A DNA stretch of 64,000 nt from Pseudomonas paralcaligenes (lineage in GTDB: Bacteria; Pseudomonadota; Gammaproteobacteria; Pseudomonadales; Pseudomonadaceae). Positions 25,929 to 34,319 of this stretch are shown piece by piece; position 1 is the first letter of the stretch; each line of letters begins with the position of its first letter. The notes beneath the pieces were generated by a model, which was not told the DNA's origin, searched no databases, and saw only the letters and a list, made by a program, of their open reading frames with translations. The DNA lies in NCBI RefSeq assembly GCF_019655855.1, contig NZ_BPFX01000025.1, positions 62,001 to 126,000 on the forward strand, read 5' to 3'. The position numbers and the translations under genes were made by a program.

Positions 25929-27673
25929 AGGCCAGCGACTCCCTGCGGGCATTCCGCCAGTTGCTGCAGGCGGCCCCACGCGCCTGGGTGTTCGGCCTGG
26001 TTCTGCTGCTGACGCTCAGCGGTCTGACCGAAGGCATCGGCATCCTGCTCCTGGTGCCCCTGCTGGAAATGCTGCAGGACGCTGGCACCACGATGCTCAA
26101 GCCGGTCGAGCAGGCGTTTCGAGTGCTCGGCGTGACGCCATCGGCTGCGGCCCTGCTGGCACTCTTCACCCTGTTGGTGGGGCTGCGTTGCGCCATCCAG
26201 TACGGCCGCGAACAACTGGCCCTGCATCTGCAGCACCGGGTCGTCGACGATCTGCGCCTCGAATGCTTCCGAGCGCTGCTGGGCACAGAATGGCGCTGGC
26301 TTGCCGAGCGCCGCCAATCCGATCACACCAGTCTATTGCTCAACGACATCAACCGCATCGGCCAGGGGTTGGGGTTCGGCCTCGGCCTGCTGTCCAGCAT
26401 GGCGACCATGCTGGTCTACCTGGCGACGGCCTTCCTCCTGTCCTGGCAGATGGCCGGGCTGGCCCTGGCGAGCGGCCTGCTGGTGTGGGCGCTGCTCCGA
26501 GGGCATCGGCGCAGGGCCCTGGGGCTCGGCCAGGGCCTGCTGGTCGCCAACCGGGACCTGCAAGGCAACATGCAAGACAGCCTGGCCACGATCAAGCTGG
26601 CGAAGATTCTCGGCAGCGAGGCCCGGCACTTCGATGAGCTGCGGCAAACCACCGACCGCCTGCGCACGCAGCAACTGCGCTTCGCTGCCAACAGCAGCTT
26701 ATCCAAGGCACTTTTCCAGACCCTGGGCACCGCGTTGCTGGCGATCTACCTGTTCGTCGGCCTGAACCTCTGGCGCACCCCGCTGGCGGAGATGGTGGTG
26801 CTGGTACTGATCTTCGCGCGGCTGATTCCCATGTTCGTCGGCGCGCAGCAACAGCTCCACCACTGGCTGCACAGCATGCCGGCACTCCTCGAGGTCGATC
26901 GCCTGCTCGGCGAATGCCGGGCGTCAGCGGAGCCCGTCAACGGCCTGGAGGCGATCGAGCCCTTGGCCCTCAAGCGGGAAATCCGCCTGCACGGTGTTTC
27001 CCTGCACTACAGCGATCGCTCGGCGTCGGCGCTGGACGGGCTTTCACTGTGCTTTCCCGCCCTCGGCAGCACCGCGATCATCGGTGCCTCGGGCTCCGGC
27101 AAGAGCAGCCTTGCCGATCTGCTGGCGGGCCTGCTGACCCCGGACCAGGGAAGCATCGAAGTCGACGGCATCCCACTGCTGGGGGAAGCGCGCATGCGCT
27201 GGCGCAGGTCCGTCGCCTACGTGCCGCAGGAGGTGTTCCTGTTCCACGACAGCATTCGCGGCAATCTGCTGCGAGGCGACCCGCAGGCCACCGAAGCGGA
27301 TCTGCGCCATGTGCTGCAGAGGGCGGCGGCGGACTTCGTCTTCCGCCTGCCGCAGGGGCTGGACACGATGGTAGGCGACGCCGGGGTAAGGCTTTCCGGC
27401 GGCGAGCGCCAGCGTCTGGCGCTCGCCCGGGCCTTGCTCAGGAAACCCGCCCTGCTGATTCTGGACGAGGCCACCAGCGCGCTGGACCCGGACAACGAGA
27501 GGCGGATACAGGGCGCCATCGACAACCTGCAAGGCGAAATCACCCTGGTGATCATCGGCCATCGGCAGGCAGCACTGGAACATGTCGAGCACGTTATCGT
27601 GCTCGATCAGGGCCGCTTGCTGACCGAGGGCGACTGGACCCGCATCAGGGCAACGCTGAAAACCGGAGCATGA
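25925..27673 (+). CDS. ABC transporter, fused permease-ATPase (lasso D exporter)
   Basis: The 582-aa half-transporter has six membrane helices (about 20-300) and an ATPase domain with Walker A IGASGSGKSSLADLL, Q-loop VAYVPQEVFLF, signature LSGGERQRLALARALL and Walker B LLILDEATSAL. It probably exports and confers immunity to the mature lasso peptide. The ATG at 25925 overlaps the B2 stop; the frame extends upstream only inside B2. It ends 33 bp from the convergent wecB gene. Confidence 0.9.
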   Translation: MKASDSLRAFRQLLQAAPRAWVFGLVLLLTLSGLTEGIGILLLVPLLEMLQDAGTTMLKPVEQAFRVLGVTPSAAALLALFTLLVGLRCAIQYGREQLALHLQHRVVDDLRLECFRALLGTEWRWLAERRQSDHTSLLLNDINRIGQGLGFGLGLLSSMATMLVYLATAFLLSWQMAGLALASGLLVWALLRGHRRRALGLGQGLLVANRDLQGNMQDSLATIKLAKILGSEARHFDELRQTTDRLRTQQLRFAANSSLSKALFQTLGTALLAIYLFVGLNLWRTPLAEMVVLVLIFARLIPMFVGAQQQLHHWLHSMPALLEVDRLLGECRASAEPVNGLEAIEPLALKREIRLHGVSLHYSDRSASALDGLSLCFPALGSTAIIGASGSGKSSLADLLAGLLTPDQGSIEVDGIPLLGEARMRWRRSVAYVPQEVFLFHDSIRGNLLRGDPQATEADLRHVLQRAAADFVFRLPQGLDTMVGDAGVRLSGGERQRLALARALLRKPALLILDEATSALDPDNERRIQGAIDNLQGEITLVIIGHRQAALEHVEHVIVLDQGRLLTEGDWTRIRATLKTGA

Positions 27674-27706
27674 GCGTCAGTAACGCGATGGCGCGTGTCC
27701 CGACGG

Positions 27707-28825
27707 CTAGAGTTGCTCCCGCAGCACATCGAGAATTCGCCGATAGGCGCTGCCATCCCCGAACGGATTCTTCCAGACCACCTGAGAATGACCTAGCGCT
27801 TGGGCAGCTTCGATCAGGCTGTTCTCGGCAACGCACGAAACCAGCCTTGCCCCGCCGGTTTCCAGGCTTTCCGGACGCTCGGTGTTGGGCCTGAGGATCA
27901 GGCAACGACGACGGAGAACGCAGGCCTCCTCCTGCATGCCTCCGCTGTCCGTCAGCACCAAGGCCGCGCCTTGCAGCAGGGCGAGCATGTCCAGATAACC
28001 CACCGGGTCGATGGTTCTGATGCGCGTCTTGCTCTTCAGCACACCCAGGTTCTGCTGACCGAGCCGAGGATGGACAGGGAACACCACCTGGAGATCCTGC
28101 TCTTCGGCCAGGCGCTGTACGGCCTGCATGAGCAGCGCGAAGAGCTCGGGGTGATCCGTGTTGGAAGGTCGATGACACGTCAGCAGCAGATAATTCTCGG
28201 GCTGCAAACCCAGTACGCCGTGGATGCCCGAGCGTTCCCTGGCCAGGCGGGCGTAATGCAGCGTCGCGTCGTTTCCGGTGTTGCCGGTGATATGGACGTG
28301 AGGCCCCTGTATGCCCTCCCTGGCCAGCAGCTCCACCTGCAGAGGCGAGGGGCAGAACCAGAAGCTGGACAAGTGGTCCAGCAGGATGCGATTGATTTCC
28401 TCGGGCATGCTCTTGTCGAAGCTGCGCAGGCCGGCCTCTACATGACCAACCGGAATGCCCGCTTTGCTGGCGGCCAGTCCGCCTGCCAGGGCGCTGTTGG
28501 TATCCCCCTGCACGATGACGCAGTCGGGTTTCAGATCCTGCAGTACGGGATCGATGCCCTGCATCATGCGCCCCAGCTGTACGCTCGCGGGGCCGGAGCC
28601 CACACCCAGGTTGACATGGGCGGACGGGAGGCCGAATTCTTCGAAGAACATTCGATCCATGACCGCGGCGTAGTGCTGATTGGTATGGATCAGCGTGTAT
28701 GGCACACCGTCGCGGACGCATGCCGAGATCAGGGAAGAGAGCTTGATGATTTCAGGGCGGGTACCCAGGACGAACGCCAGATGCATAGCTTTTTTTCCAG
28801 ACGATACAGGCCTGCCGAAGCTCAT
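27707..28825 (-). CDS. wecB: UDP-N-acetylglucosamine 2-epimerase (non-hydrolysing)
   Basis: The 372-aa GT-B-fold enzyme interconverts UDP-GlcNAc and UDP-ManNAc. Motifs are FVLGTRPEIIKLSSL (N-terminus), VQGDTNSALAGGLAA, GHVEAGLRS, TCHRPSNTD and TDSGGMQEEACVL. The start at 28825 overlaps the upstream gene (ATGA); the family start fits the ATG at 28786 better, so the first 13 residues are uncertain. It is the last gene of a three-gene minus-strand operon and supplies ManNAc for the neighbouring polysaccharide genes. Confidence 0.93.
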   Translation of the reverse strand: MSFGRPVSSGKKAMHLAFVLGTRPEIIKLSSLISACVRDGVPYTLIHTNQHYAAVMDRMFFEEFGLPSAHVNLGVGSGPASVQLGRMMQGIDPVLQDLKPDCVIVQGDTNSALAGGLAASKAGIPVGHVEAGLRSFDKSMPEEINRILLDHLSSFWFCPSPLQVELLAREGIQGPHVHITGNTGNDATLHYARLARERSGIHGVLGLQPENYLLLTCHRPSNTDHPELFALLMQAVQRLAEEQDLQVVFPVHPRLGQQNLGVLKSKTRIRTIDPVGYLDMLALLQGAALVLTDSGGMQEEACVLRRRCLILRPNTERPESLETGGARLVSCVAENSLIEAAQALGHSQVVWKNPFGDGSAYRRILDVLREQL

Positions 28826-30576
28826 GAGCCCACGGCGATCAAGGATTTGGGCAGCCCGAGAACACGCTCTCTGACGATCCGGGCCTTCGGCAGCAAGGCC
28901 CGCAGCTCGCGCCGCGATAGAAGTCTCGCACTGTCCACCAGTGCTTCGGCTTCATCTCTGCTGGATGCCCGCTGCCAGTGGCCGAGATCCATCCGGCGAA
29001 CCAGCCAGACCCGGGCCCGGCGCGGCAGCCAGTGAAAGAAGGGTGTCATGCAATGGGGCTCCAGGGGACACCAGAAATCAGGCGTCTGCAGGAAGTAGTC
29101 ATCGGCCACACGCTCCAGTTCCCGGGTGAACTTCGCTATTCGATCCGGTCCACCGACATGCTCTATGACGGAATTGGAGTGCGCCACATGGAAGGCCTTG
29201 TCGTGAAAGGCGCTCAGGTCGCAGCCGTCGCCTTCGACGAGCCTGAAACGGGGATGGATCGCGGCCTGCTTGTCCTGGCTGATGTTGATCAGGGTGATCG
29301 AGACACGGCGCGAGTCCAGATAGTCCTGGGGGACGATGTTCCAGTAGCGCTGCGTCCCGCCCACGTCCACCAGGTTGACCCAACCATGACGCGCATAGGC
29401 CTCGTCGATCATCGCCAGGAGCGGCCCGATGCGCCGGGCGCGCATGCGCGCTCCGAGCGAGCGGGGATTGTCGTAGTCGCTCAGATAGGTGGCGAGTCGT
29501 TTCATGAAGCCTCGCGCGGGGCGCTTACGGACCAGCTTCAGATACGCGGCGGCCAGCTCCGGTGCTTTCCGCTGCCAGGTGAAGCCGGCCCTGACCGCCT
29601 CCACGACATGGCCCGGCACGCTGCCGCGCGCGGCCCGGTCCAGACAGGAGCCCAGTGCGGGAATATCGCCGACGGGGAATACCGCATCCCACCCCACGGC
29701 GCCGGTGATGGAGCGGCAGCCTTCGATATCCGAACAGGCAATCGGCACTCCCGCCAGCAGTGCCTCCAATACCACCGTCGGCATGCCTTCGCGCTCCGAG
29801 GCCAGCACCATCGCATCGCAACCCGCCATCATCCGTGCCGAGGCGGCGTCATCCTGCCAGCCATGAAAATGCACGCGTGCCGCGACAGCGGATCGCTCGG
29901 CCAGGGCCTCGAGCCGCGCACGGTCCTCACCGCGCCCGACGATGTGCAGCATGGCGCGCTGCAAGGACGGAACAGACAGCGCAGCAATCACGTCATCGAG
30001 CCGTTTGACGGGATCGAGCCGCCCGATCGACAGCAACGCCGGCGCCCCCTCAAGACGTTCGCCTGTCACCTGCCCTGCTCCACGCCGGTCGTCGATGCAG
30101 TTGGGCACGATCAGCACCTTGGCCGGACGGAGGCCACGCTTGGCCAGATCGACCAGCCAGCCCTCGTGCAGCAGCACCACCACGCCCGAACGGCGCACCA
30201 GGAAACGTTCGACCGTCAGGTCCCAGCCCCTCTTGAGTGCACGCAGCACGGGGCCACCAGCGTCGTAATAGCAGTGCGGCGTGTAGACCACCGGAACACC
30301 CCGTAGCCACGCCAGCAGGGCTGCTACCGCGGAGAAAGGCGTGCGCGCGCCATGCACGTGGACCACGTCACTCTCTCCGATGGTGCTCCACAGGCAGCCA
30401 TAGCCACCCTGCCGAACGTCGCAAGAAACATCCGCCACGTCTACCTTCGGGGCGAGCAGGGTCAGCTCGATGTCCCGATCGTCCCGCATGGCGTTCGCCA
30501 GCCCCTGGATATGGCGTGCCACACCACTCGAAAGGGGCTCGAACTCCTTGCTGACATGAAGTACCCGTAGCGTCAT
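28822..30576 (-). CDS. Fused GT4 glycosyltransferase and SAM-dependent methyltransferase
   Basis: This 584-aa open frame carries two domains. Residues about 1-345 are a GT-B family 4 glycosyltransferase (LHVSKEFEPLSSGVARH, SIGRLDPVKRLDDVIAAL, and the E-x7-E motif in SEREGMPTVVLEALLAG). Residues about 350-584 are a class I methyltransferase-like domain (NLVDVGGTQRYWNIVPQD, VEGDGCDLSAF, HSNSVIEHVG). No stop separates them. An internal ATG (ARGFMKRLATYL) could also make the methyltransferase alone. The start is ATGA-coupled to the preceding gene. It probably acts on an exopolysaccharide repeat unit. Confidence 0.82.
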   Translation of the reverse strand: MTLRVLHVSKEFEPLSSGVARHIQGLANAMRDDRDIELTLLAPKVDVADVSCDVRQGGYGCLWSTIGESDVVHVHGARTPFSAVAALLAWLRGVPVVYTPHCYYDAGGPVLRALKRGWDLTVERFLVRRSGVVVLLHEGWLVDLAKRGLRPAKVLIVPNCIDDRRGAGQVTGERLEGAPALLSIGRLDPVKRLDDVIAALSVPSLQRAMLHIVGRGEDRARLEALAERSAVAARVHFHGWQDDAASARMMAGCDAMVLASEREGMPTVVLEALLAGVPIACSDIEGCRSITGAVGWDAVFPVGDIPALGSCLDRAARGSVPGHVVEAVRAGFTWQRKAPELAAAYLKLVRKRPARGFMKRLATYLSDYDNPRSLGARMRARRIGPLLAMIDEAYARHGWVNLVDVGGTQRYWNIVPQDYLDSRRVSITLINISQDKQAAIHPRFRLVEGDGCDLSAFHDKAFHVAHSNSVIEHVGGPDRIAKFTRELERVADDYFLQTPDFWCPLEPHCMTPFFHWLPRRARVWLVRRMDLGHWQRASSRDEAEALVDSARLLSRRELRALLPKARIVRERVLGLPKSLIAVGS

Positions 30577-31913
30577 TGCGTGGACTCCGGCGATGACCGT
30601 CCGACCTTGTGAAGCAGCCGGACGAGTCCGCCCGTTTCTGCGGAAAAGCTGGCGCGCAACCACCGAGCCTGGGCCTGCGCGGACTCCTCGCGAAAGACTG
30701 CATCGCGTTGCAGTCGGTGATAGAGCGCAACGGCCTGCTCCGCCGTTTCGGCGTGCAGCGGCGGAGACAGCATGGCACGGGCGGCCTCGTTGCCTTCGAG
30801 CGGCAGCATCAGGCCGACCACCCAGTGTCCCGCGGCGGCGGCCTCCAGCATGGCGGTCGAGCAATATCCCATCACCACGCGCGGCGGGCATGCTCCGGCT
30901 CGCAATTCCGAATGAGGGGGGCGTCTTATAGCACGCGCGGTGTCGCCGACATACGGCTCGCGCTCCAGCGGATGCAGCAGAATCCGCGCCTGCGGATCCA
31001 ACCCTGCCAGCGCATCGGCAAAATCCCGCAAGGCAGGGCCTATGTTCCGCCCCAGTATCTGGGCGTGGGTCTGCGACAACAGCGACAAACCATGGGGAGG
31101 CTCAAGCACCGGGCTCGCGGCCGCATACCGCCCCAACGCATCCTCGACGAGCCTGTCGGCCGCAGCCCCCATGGAGCGGAAGGCATCGCGGCTGCGGCCG
31201 CCCCATATCAGGTACCAGTCGGCCCGAACGGGAAAGAACTCGTCGGTAGGCACTCCGTGCTGCAGGCAGATGGCGGGCAGACCATGACCGAGAGCGGCCC
31301 GGCTCATCAGGTCGAAATCGTTGTGCAGCAGCAGGACTCCCGCGCTGCCATCCAGGGTTCGGCCCAGGCTGGCCCGCCAGAGGTGCCGCCGCGCCAGACA
31401 GCAGGCCAGCAGCAGTGGCCATCGTCTGAGCAGCGCGCCGCCGAAGACACGCAGGGCGGCCAGCAGAGTCGCGCCCCCGGGACGCGCGGGACGGACGACC
31501 CTCAGATGGGCAGGAAAGCTCGCAACGGGTAGCCGCGGATGGGCAAGGATGACGGGCTCATACGCCGCGGCGGCGAGCGCTGGCAGGCTGCGCTCCTGCG
31601 TGCCCCATCCGCTCGCCCCCTGCAGGGTCGTCACCAGGATGGCCTGGCGGGCGTTGCCAGGCCGCAGCTCCTGGCCGGAATGCCGCATCAGCAACCAGGC
31701 GTCCCTCAGCAGAGCACCGAAGGCTCTCATGCCCGCCACGAGGGGCGCCCTGCCTTCCGCCAGATAGAAAAGCTCATGGCGCACGTCAGCCGCTTCATCG
31801 CCATAACGCAGGCGCAATTCCGCAAGGTATTCGGCGAACGATCGCGACGGCTTCAAGTGGTAACATCCTTGGCTCGGTGGCATTACGCTACAGACGCCGA
31901 AGTGCATTGCCAA
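30573..31913 (-). CDS. Uncharacterised polysaccharide-cluster protein, possible GT-B transferase
   Basis: The 446-aa protein has no signal peptide. Fragments such as AICLQHGVPTDEFFPVRADWYLIWGG and RVVMGYCSTAMLEAAAAGHWVVGL resemble CDP-glycerol or capsule-type GT-B proteins: an HG motif, then an 'S-T-A-x-L-E-A-A-x-x-G' nucleotide-binding loop. The substrate is unknown. It starts the minus-strand operon that continues into the GT4-methyltransferase and wecB. The start codon is uncertain (ATG at 31883 is an alternative). Its 5' end lies only 26 bp from the divergent nucleotidyltransferase gene. Confidence 0.7.
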   Translation of the reverse strand: MAMHFGVCSVMPPSQGCYHLKPSRSFAEYLAELRLRYGDEAADVRHELFYLAEGRAPLVAGMRAFGALLRDAWLLMRHSGQELRPGNARQAILVTTLQGASGWGTQERSLPALAAAAYEPVILAHPRLPVASFPAHLRVVRPARPGGATLLAALRVFGGALLRRWPLLLACCLARRHLWRASLGRTLDGSAGVLLLHNDFDLMSRAALGHGLPAICLQHGVPTDEFFPVRADWYLIWGGRSRDAFRSMGAAADRLVEDALGRYAAASPVLEPPHGLSLLSQTHAQILGRNIGPALRDFADALAGLDPQARILLHPLEREPYVGDTARAIRRPPHSELRAGACPPRVVMGYCSTAMLEAAAAGHWVVGLMLPLEGNEAARAMLSPPLHAETAEQAVALYHRLQRDAVFREESAQAQARWLRASFSAETGGLVRLLHKVGRSSPESTQ

Positions 31914-31939
31914 CCTGCCTCAGGTGACCCCTGCCGATC

Positions 31940-33085
31940 ATGCCCTTTTTCCGAACCCGTCCCACCAGCGGCAGCGCGCGTCGAGACGACGATCTCCGAG
32001 CGTGCGATGCATCGCTGCGCTGCACCTTGTGGCTCATGGGTTTCGACCACGCCTTCGAGCAGGTTCCGGCGGCGGAGCTGCAGTCCTTCGTGAGGCACCA
32101 TGGCATCGCCGGCCTGCTCGATAGCGCCCGGATCGAAGCGATCGGGGAGGCATGGACGGCCTCGCTGATGCAGGAGAAGCGACGCATCGCGTTTCGGGCC
32201 CTGCAGCTGGGCGCGGTGCTCAAGCTCGTGGTGACGGCGCTCGCCGACCGGGGCCTGCGGCCAGTGGCGCTGAAAGGCCCCGCGCTGGCCATCCAGGCCC
32301 ACGGCTCGCTGAGTACGAGGGGGGGCGTGGATGTGGACATATTGATCCCGCAGCAGCATTGGCCGATCGCGCTCGACGTGCTGGAACAGCAGGGCTACCT
32401 GCCTGCTCCGGGGCAGCACCTGCCGCTTCCCAGGGGCACCCATGAGCTGGTGCTGCAGCGCCAGAATCAGCCTCGCGTCGAACTGCATCAGCGCTTGTTG
32501 CGCCATCAGCACCTGCTTTCCGACGCTACCAGTCTGAGCCAGGCGGTCGATATCCAGGGTACCTCCGTGGCGAGCCTCGCGCCGATACAGGCCCTGCCCT
32601 ACTTGGTCGCCCATGCGAACCAGCATTGTTTTCGCCGGCTGATCTGGCTGATCGATATCCACGCGCTGCTGCAAAACCCCGAACTGGATGCGGAGCGGAC
32701 CGCGCGGGAATTTCAGCGCACCGGCACCTGCGCAATGCTCGATGTCTGCCTCACCCTGCTCGACGAGCTGTTCGGCACGACCGCGGCGGAGCCGCTGCAA
32801 CGGGTTCGCCGCCCCTGTCGGGCCAGCCGGGCCATGGCGTCGCTGGCGCTCGAAGCGATCCGGGGCTCGCTCTCCGATGATGAAGTGGCCAAGCGAGTCG
32901 GCCCGCTCAGGCGAGCGGCCATGGATATAGCCCTGCAAGACAGCTGGCACGCGCGCCTGCATGCACTGGGCGGCTGGCTGAGTCCTACCGGCAAGGACAA
33001 CCAGTGGGTGGCGCTCCCTCCTGGCCTGTCCTTTCTGTACCCGCTCATACGCCTCTTCAGGATCCTGATACGCCCCACCAGATAA
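31940..33085 (+). CDS. NTP_transf_5 nucleotidyltransferase-like protein
   Basis: The 381-aa protein has the uncharacterised nucleotidyltransferase pattern LKGPALAIQAHGSL...GGVDVDILIP (about 111-136), with the metal-binding Asp pair D-V-D, and the later LPYLVAHANQHCFRRLIWLIDIHALL. Family members turn up both in exopolysaccharide clusters and in lasso clusters; in pseudomycoidin a nucleotidyltransferase acts on the kinase product. Here it is 4 kb from the lasso exporter, so either role is possible. It is convergent with the next methyltransferase gene (10-bp gap). Confidence 0.8.
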   Translation: MPFFRTRPTSGSARRDDDLRACDASLRCTLWLMGFDHAFEQVPAAELQSFVRHHGIAGLLDSARIEAIGEAWTASLMQEKRRIAFRALQLGAVLKLVVTALADRGLRPVALKGPALAIQAHGSLSTRGGVDVDILIPQQHWPIALDVLEQQGYLPAPGQHLPLPRGTHELVLQRQNQPRVELHQRLLRHQHLLSDATSLSQAVDIQGTSVASLAPIQALPYLVAHANQHCFRRLIWLIDIHALLQNPELDAERTAREFQRTGTCAMLDVCLTLLDELFGTTAAEPLQRVRRPCRASRAMASLALEAIRGSLSDDEVAKRVGPLRRAAMDIALQDSWHARLHALGGWLSPTGKDNQWVALPPGLSFLYPLIRLFRILIRPTR

Positions 33086-33095
33086 CGAGTCCTTC

Positions 33096-34061
33096 TCAGC
33101 GTTTGCGAAGAGCCAGCCTGGCCAGACGAGCCGCCGAACGCGGATAGCCATTGCGCAGGCTGAAGGGCCGGATCTGCGCCTTGATGTGCCGGGCCAGCTC
33201 GTGCAGCTGCTGCGATGTCGGCGCCTGCATAGGCTCTGCAGGCGGCTGCGCCTCCAGGCGAGCATAAACCCGCAGATTGCCTTCGTAGATGCCGTATGGC
33301 TCCCGACAGCTTCGCTGCACGCTGAAACCATTGCGCCGCAACAGGGCATCCAGGGTCTCCTCGCAGAAGTAGCTGCGATGAGAGACATGCACCTGCTGCA
33401 GCCCCAGCCCGCGCCAATCGGCCTGGATATCCGGAACCTCGATGACCAGCCAGCCCTGCGGGTCGATCAGCTCGGCGAGCCGGCGCAATGCCCGACCGGG
33501 GTCCTCCAGATGCTCCAGCACATGGAACAGGGTGATCAGCTTCGGCGCGAACGGCAGTTCGGTGCTGTCGCTCAACCCTTCCGCCCGGACCTGCTCGCCG
33601 AAGCCGAGAACATGGGCGGCATGCTCCCGCTGAGGCCGGCCGGGCTCCAGGCCCATCAACCGTTCGCAGCCATGGGCGCGGCAGGCGTCGAGAAAGAACC
33701 CCAGCCCAGCCCCGATATCCAGCACGGCGTCGAACGCACCGATGACGGATGAAATCTCGCTGTATCGATACCCCGCCATCAGGCGGTATTCCCATATCGC
33801 GCTGGGCGGGGGTGGCTGGACCATCAGGCGAGGATAGACACGCTCGTAGAACACCGACTGGGCCTCGCCGCTGAGACCGCGGGCCAGGTAGACCAGACCA
33901 CATTTCCGGCACGCCGACAGGTCCACCGCCAGGAAATAGCGATCACGCCGCCAGATCAGATGAGGCTCCCGCCCGCCGCAGCCCGGGCAGGGAAGCTCCG
34001 TCATGCACCGGTCGAGCGTCTGCAAGTCGGCGATCAGGGAAAAAGGTAGGGTCGCAGGCAT
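33096..34061 (-). CDS. Class I SAM-dependent methyltransferase with zinc-ribbon N-terminus
   Basis: This protein of about 321 aa has an N-terminal CPGCGG...CRKCG pair (likely zinc site), as in sugar C-methyltransferase-like proteins. A SAM motif DAVLDIGAGLGFFLDACRA and the post-motif LFHVLEHLEDPGRALRRLAELI follow. It probably methylates a sugar of the polysaccharide. Start choice is uncertain: ATG at 34061 or 34004, with a TTG at 34118 less likely. Confidence 0.8.
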   Translation of the reverse strand: MPATLPFSLIADLQTLDRCMTELPCPGCGGREPHLIWRRDRYFLAVDLSACRKCGLVYLARGLSGEAQSVFYERVYPRLMVQPPPPSAIWEYRLMAGYRYSEISSVIGAFDAVLDIGAGLGFFLDACRAHGCERLMGLEPGRPQREHAAHVLGFGEQVRAEGLSDSTELPFAPKLITLFHVLEHLEDPGRALRRLAELIDPQGWLVIEVPDIQADWRGLGLQQVHVSHRSYFCEETLDALLRRNGFSVQRSCREPYGIYEGNLRVYARLEAQPPAEPMQAPTSQQLHELARHIKAQIRPFSLRNGYPRSAARLARLALRKR

Positions 34062-34319
34062 CACGATGGCTCGCGCGTAAAGAATCGGAATCTGCCGGTA
34101 CGTCGACCTCCCGCGCAAGCATTATCTTCGCGGCCAGCGCCGCGCCCTCAGGATGGCCCGGGCAACGGAAAGAACAGGCCCCGGCTCGCCGGAGCGGCCT
34201 GTCGGCCAATTGCAACGCCCTTGCGGCTATGGCAAATTCCCGGCACCTCAGGGCATGAATGTACGACCGGATCGCGGACGGCCGGCAGGAGGCCTCAGCA
34301 CTTCCTTCAGGTTGACCCC
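34062..34319. other. Intergenic region upstream of the wzz operon
   Basis: This divergent spacer lies between the methyltransferase (minus) and the Wzz gene (plus) and should hold promoters for both. I see no hairpin or operator I would defend. Confidence 0.4.

Noticed and set aside
18121..27673. Reading the kinase/PqqD/transglutaminase/AsnB set as an exopolysaccharide-type accessory set only
   Set aside because: Such genes do co-occur in EPS clusters, but here two matching precursors with leader motif, Thr(-2), Asp8 and a dedicated ABC exporter are present. The alternative is kept as a refutation test.
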